NCBI GenBank assembly: GCA_964651395.1
Contig: CAZYXZ010000044.1
Coordinates: forward strand, 1 to 26,021
DNA length: 26,021 nucleotides
Reading direction: 5' to 3'
From: CAZYXZ01 sp964651395
GTDB taxonomy: Bacteria; Actinomycetota; Actinomycetes; BP-191
A program made the translations under genes and the position numbers. Positions 23,449 to 26,021 of this stretch are shown in pieces. The number at the start of each line of letters is the position of its first letter. Position 1 is the stretch's first letter. The notes below the pieces were generated by a model. That model was not told the DNA's origin and searched no databases. It saw nothing but the letters and a program-made list of their open reading frames with translations.

Positions 23449-24402
23449 CTACCGCGTGAGGTAGGGGCTGTCCTCGAGGTCGCGCAGGGCGAAGCCCAGG
23501 CGCACCTTGTAGTAGTCGTCGTTGCCCGGGTCGACCTTCTTGCTGGCCAGCGACCCCGTGACGAACGGGAACATCACGTCGCGCGACTCCGGGTCGAGCG
23601 TCGGCGAGACCAGGCCGAGCTCTGCGGTGCAGACGTGTCCGTAGAGCGGCGTGAAGCAGGAGTGCGGCGATGAGATGGGCACGACGCCGTCGTTGTGGAT
23701 CATCTCCTGCAGGATGATCGCCTCGGCCCAGCCCGGCGAGCTCAGGGACGTGGCGAAGTCACGGCTGTGGCAGCCGGGGTCGGCGTCGAGGTACACCGCC
23801 GAGTACTGCCCGTCCACCTCGGGGTCGTTGGAGATCAGCGGGTAGAACGCCTCGCCGCAGATGCCACCCGTGCGGGCCGGCACGTAGACCAGGTAGCGCT
23901 TCTGGGCCGCGCCCAAGCCGGCCGCGCGCAGTGCCGACTCGACGTCGCCCACGCCGCCGATCGAGGAGATCGGCTGCTCCATGCGGACGAACGTGACGTC
24001 GAGCGCGTTGCGCCGGCGACCGTTGGCGGTGAAGTTGAACGTGTCGTAGATCCAGCTCTGCCCGGTCTGGCCCTTGAACCACTGGTTCTGCGCGCGCATG
24101 GACATCTCGATGACGCCCTTGGTGTCGAGCGCCTCGTCCGTGGAGTCCGATCCGAGCAGGTAGACGACGTGCACCTGCCAGCCCTCGACGAGGTCCTTGC
24201 GGTCTCGCGTGGAACGCGGGATCTGGTAGCTGTAGCGCGCCCGGGCCGAGGTGTCGGTCGGCTCGGACGCGGCCCGCAGCACCGGCTGGGCGAACGTCCC
24301 GGCGATCACCTTCGGCAGGTGCACCGGGTGGCCCTGGGCGGGCAGGCCGCTCGCGACAGCGGCGGCTGCGGCGAGCACGAGCGCCAGGCGGGCAGGACGC
24401 AT
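23449..24402 (-). CDS. Secreted metalloprotease-like protein with degenerate zinc motif
   Basis: A 317-aa exported protein. The signal peptide MRPARLALVLAAAAAVASGLPAQG is clear. The mature part includes VHVVYLLGSDS, KGVIEMSMRAQNQWF, an SWIYDTFNF strand and the helix WAEAIILQEMIHNDGVVP. This helix aligns with HExxHxxG helices of zincins, but the first His is Gln232 (Q-E-M-I-H236), which should abolish normal zinc peptidase activity. Four Cys (182, 211, 249, 258) could form two disulfides; a SPH motif follows at 245-247. It looks like a catalytically dead or altered relative of actinobacterial secreted metallopeptidases. The ATG at 24402 follows AGGAG on the minus strand. It is divergent from the glutamate dehydrogenase gene. 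Function unknown. Confidence 0.78.
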   Translation of the reverse strand: MRPARLALVLAAAAAVASGLPAQGHPVHLPKVIAGTFAQPVLRAASEPTDTSARARYSYQIPRSTRDRKDLVEGWQVHVVYLLGSDSTDEALDTKGVIEMSMRAQNQWFKGQTGQSWIYDTFNFTANGRRRNALDVTFVRMEQPISSIGGVGDVESALRAAGLGAAQKRYLVYVPARTGGICGEAFYPLISNDPEVDGQYSAVYLDADPGCHSRDFATSLSSPGWAEAIILQEMIHNDGVVPISSPHSCFTPLYGHVCTAELGLVSPTLDPESRDVMFPFVTGSLASKKVDPGNDDYYKVRLGFALRDLEDSPYLTR

Positions 24403-24496
24403 GGGGGAGGGCTCCTAGCTGGGGCGAGAGAATCCCTTTCGCCGGGCCTACCCTGCCTCCCTGCCTGATGACACCCGGATACGGCAGACTGACCCT

Positions 24497-25750
24497 GTGG
24501 GCAGCGGCCAGACGGCGTGGGACTCCGCGTTGATCCAGCTGGCTACCGCCGTGGACGAGCTCGGCCTGGACGACGGCCTGCACGAGCTGCTGCGCACCCC
24601 GCGACGCATCCTCACCGTGTCCGTCCCGCTACGCCGGGACGACGGCTCGATCGACGTCCATACCGGCTACCGGGTGCAGCACAACCTCTCCCGCGGCCCC
24701 GCGAAGGGTGGCGTGCGCTACCACCCGGACACCGACCTCGACGAGGTCAAGGCGCTCGCGATGTGGATGACCTGGAAGTGCGCCCTCATCGGCATCCCGT
24801 ACGGCGGCGCGAAGGGCGGCGTGGCGGTGGACCCGCGGCTGCTCAGCCGCAACGAGCTCGAGCGGCTCACCCGGCGCTATGCGAGCGAGATCCTGCCGAT
24901 CATCGGCCCGGAGAAGGACATCCCCGCCCCCGACGTCGGCACGGACGAGCAGACGATGGCCTGGATGATGGACACGTACTCGGTGAACGCCGGGTTCTCC
25001 GTCCCCGGCGTCGTGACGGGCAAGCCGGTGGCCATCGGCGGCTCCGAGGGCCGCGGCGGCGCGACCAGCCGCGGTGTCATGTACGCCGCGTTCATGGCGC
25101 TCAAGGAGGCGCGCGTCGACTACCGCGGTGTGACCGTGGCCGTGCAGGGCTTCGGCAAGGTGGGCGGCCTGGCCGCGCAGTTCCTCCACGACGCGGGCTG
25201 CAACGTGGTCGCCGTGAGCGACGTGAAGGGCGGCATCTACAACCCGACCGGCCTCAACCCGGCGGCCCTGCTACGGCACCTGCGCGCCGGCGCGGAGAGC
25301 GTCGTCGGCTTCCCGGGCACCGACGCGATCACGAACGAGGAGCTGCTCACCCTCGACGTCGACATCCTCGTGCCGGCCGCGCTGGAGGGCGTGATCCATG
25401 CGGACAACGCGGACCGCGTGAAGGCGCGCTTCATCGTGGAGGGCGCCAACGGCCCGACCACCCCGGACGCGGACAAGATCCTCGAGGACCGCGGCGTCGT
25501 CGTCGTACCGGACGTGCTGGCCAACTCCGGCGGGGTCGCGGTGTCCTACTTCGAGTGGGTGCAGGACCTGCAGGCGTACTTCTGGACCGAGGACGAGGTC
25601 AACGACAAGCTCAAGGCGCTGATGGAGCGCGCGTACGTCGAGGTGGCCCAGCTGTCGGCCGAGCGGAAGGTCTCGCTGCGCACCGCGGCCCAGATGATCG
25701 GCGTCGGCCGGGTGGCCGAAGCCCACCGGACGCGCGGGCTGTACCCGTAA
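24497..25750 (+). CDS. gdhA: Glutamate dehydrogenase (Glu/Leu/Phe/Val dehydrogenase family)
   Basis: A 417-aa amino acid dehydrogenase that interconverts glutamate and 2-oxoglutarate plus ammonia. Substrate-site residues include Lys70 (SRGPAKGGVRYHP), Lys94 (MTWKCALIGIPYGG), the catalytic Lys106 (AKGGV) and Asp146 (PAPDVGTDE). The TWK lysine is characteristic of glutamate, rather than leucine or valine, dehydrogenases. The C-terminal Rossmann domain has VAVQGFGKVGGLAA. The hexameric length of about 420 aa suggests an NAD-type or dual-cofactor enzyme, but cofactor choice is not certain. The GTG at 24497 has no ribosome binding site, and CAGACT lies at -12 to -7, so it may be leaderless. Its nearness to gltBD makes this a glutamate-metabolism neighbourhood. 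The gene symbol is a family-level name. Confidence 0.9.
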   Translation: MGSGQTAWDSALIQLATAVDELGLDDGLHELLRTPRRILTVSVPLRRDDGSIDVHTGYRVQHNLSRGPAKGGVRYHPDTDLDEVKALAMWMTWKCALIGIPYGGAKGGVAVDPRLLSRNELERLTRRYASEILPIIGPEKDIPAPDVGTDEQTMAWMMDTYSVNAGFSVPGVVTGKPVAIGGSEGRGGATSRGVMYAAFMALKEARVDYRGVTVAVQGFGKVGGLAAQFLHDAGCNVVAVSDVKGGIYNPTGLNPAALLRHLRAGAESVVGFPGTDAITNEELLTLDVDILVPAALEGVIHADNADRVKARFIVEGANGPTTPDADKILEDRGVVVVPDVLANSGGVAVSYFEWVQDLQAYFWTEDEVNDKLKALMERAYVEVAQLSAERKVSLRTAAQMIGVGRVAEAHRTRGLYP

Positions 25751-25768
25751 GACCCGGGCCCGGTGCGC

Positions 25769-25796
25769 TTGACCTGTCGGGGCGGCGTGCCAGAAT
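25769..25796 (+). promoter_or_regulatory. Promoter of the DUF3263 gene (TTGACC-16-CAGAAT)
   Basis: TTGACC at 25769-25774 and CAGAAT at 25791-25796 are separated by 16 bp, with an extended -10 TGC directly before CAGAAT. This is the best -35/-10 pair in the window. Transcription would start near 25803, inside the inverted repeat at 25794-25811. Confidence 0.6.
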
Positions 25797-25811
25797 GACA
25801 CCGTTGTCATT
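25794..25811. promoter_or_regulatory. Inverted repeat resembling a LacI-family operator
   Basis: AATGACACCGTTGTCATT has 7-bp perfect arms around CCGT. Its inner 14 bases (25796-25809) fit TGnnAnCGnTnnCA, the general form of LacI/GalR-family operators with a CG centre. It overlaps the -10 box and the predicted transcription start of the DUF3263 gene, an ideal place for repression. The binding protein is not in the window. Confidence 0.5.
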
Positions 25812-25839
25812 TGTGGGCCGAGCGAGCGTTGGAGTGGGC

Positions 25840-26021
25840 GTGGAAGCGCAACCCGTCACACCCTTCATCCCAGGACCGCTCAACGACCGCGAGTGCGCGA
25901 TCCTCGCGTTCGAGCGCCAGTGGTGGAAGTACGCCGGCGCGAAGGAGCAGGCGATCCGCAACCTGTTCGACATGTCCGGCACGCGCTACTACCAGGTGCT
26001 CAACGCCCTGATCGACCGGCC
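25840..26021 (+). CDS. DUF3263 domain-containing protein, 5' part, cut by window edge
   Basis: The first 60 codons are visible. The segment LNDRECAILAFERQWWKYAG, followed by AKEQAIRNLFDMSGTRYYQV and LNALIDRP, is the hallmark of the actinobacterial DUF3263 family, small proteins with a probable helix-turn-helix fold (FDMSGTRYYQVLNALI would be the recognition part). A DNA-binding role is likely from fold only. The GTG at 25840 follows GGAG at 25831-25834; another in-frame GTG at 25834 would add two residues. A strong promoter and a LacI-like operator lie directly upstream. Confidence 0.9.
   Translation, partial: MEAQPVTPFIPGPLNDRECAILAFERQWWKYAGAKEQAIRNLFDMSGTRYYQVLNALIDR

Noticed and set aside
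1..26021. CRISPR array, insertion sequences, integrase or prophage genes
   Set aside because: No regularly spaced repeats, transposase or integrase motifs were seen; the only longer direct repeat is the tRNA-Thr 5' copy.

Overview
This is a gene-dense, very GC-rich (about 70% by eye) stretch of an Actinomycetota chromosome from a draft assembly; a run of ten N marks a scaffold gap at 3139-3148. The actinobacterial assignment rests on CarD with its conserved Trp85, many GTG starts, TAnnnT -10 boxes placed 7-8 nt before start codons (leaderless mRNAs), an alpha-E/ATP-grasp/transglutaminase operon and a DUF3263 gene. I cannot fix the genus; a Nocardioides- or Sporichthya-like actinomycete would fit.

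Left part (1-7867). The 5' part of radA runs off the left edge on the minus strand. Next comes a small polyketide locus: a UbiA-type prenyltransferase (minus strand), then, divergently, a UbiG-like methyltransferase, an acyl-CoA-dehydrogenase-fold flavoprotein and a type III polyketide synthase whose reading frames overlap. The gene set suggests a prenylated, methylated alkyl-resorcinol or hydroquinone lipid. A convergent three-gene operon follows on the minus strand: ATP-grasp ligase, alpha-E protein, transglutaminase-like protease, a widespread predicted peptide-ligation system.

Middle part (7986-14605). carD, a YacL-like PIN/TRAM membrane protein, ispD, ispF, cysS, rlmB and a SigH-type sigma factor keep the ancient order also known from Bacillus subtilis (radA-disA-yacL-ispD-ispF-...-cysS-...-rlmB-...-sigH). 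One PaaI-like thioesterase gene sits between ispF and cysS. The polyketide and ATP-grasp blocks separate radA from carD, so they look like insertions into a conserved chromosomal neighbourhood.

Right part (14650-26021). A secreted protein of unknown function, a two-gene operon (TylF-like methyltransferase plus DUF4442 hotdog protein), a divergent VOC-family gene, tRNA-Thr(TGT), a small membrane protein, the glutamate synthase pair gltB-gltD, a secreted metalloprotease-like protein with a mutated zinc motif, a glutamate dehydrogenase gene and the start of a DUF3263 gene. GltBD and the dehydrogenase form a nitrogen-assimilation neighbourhood.

Most unusual items: a copy of the tRNA-Thr promoter and 5' end lying upstream of the VOC gene, so the VOC gene is flanked by direct repeats; the VOC gene lacking a standard start codon at its strong ribosome binding site; the QExxH zincin-like secreted protein; a LacI-family-like operator over the DUF3263 promoter; and the two accessory operons inserted between radA and carD.
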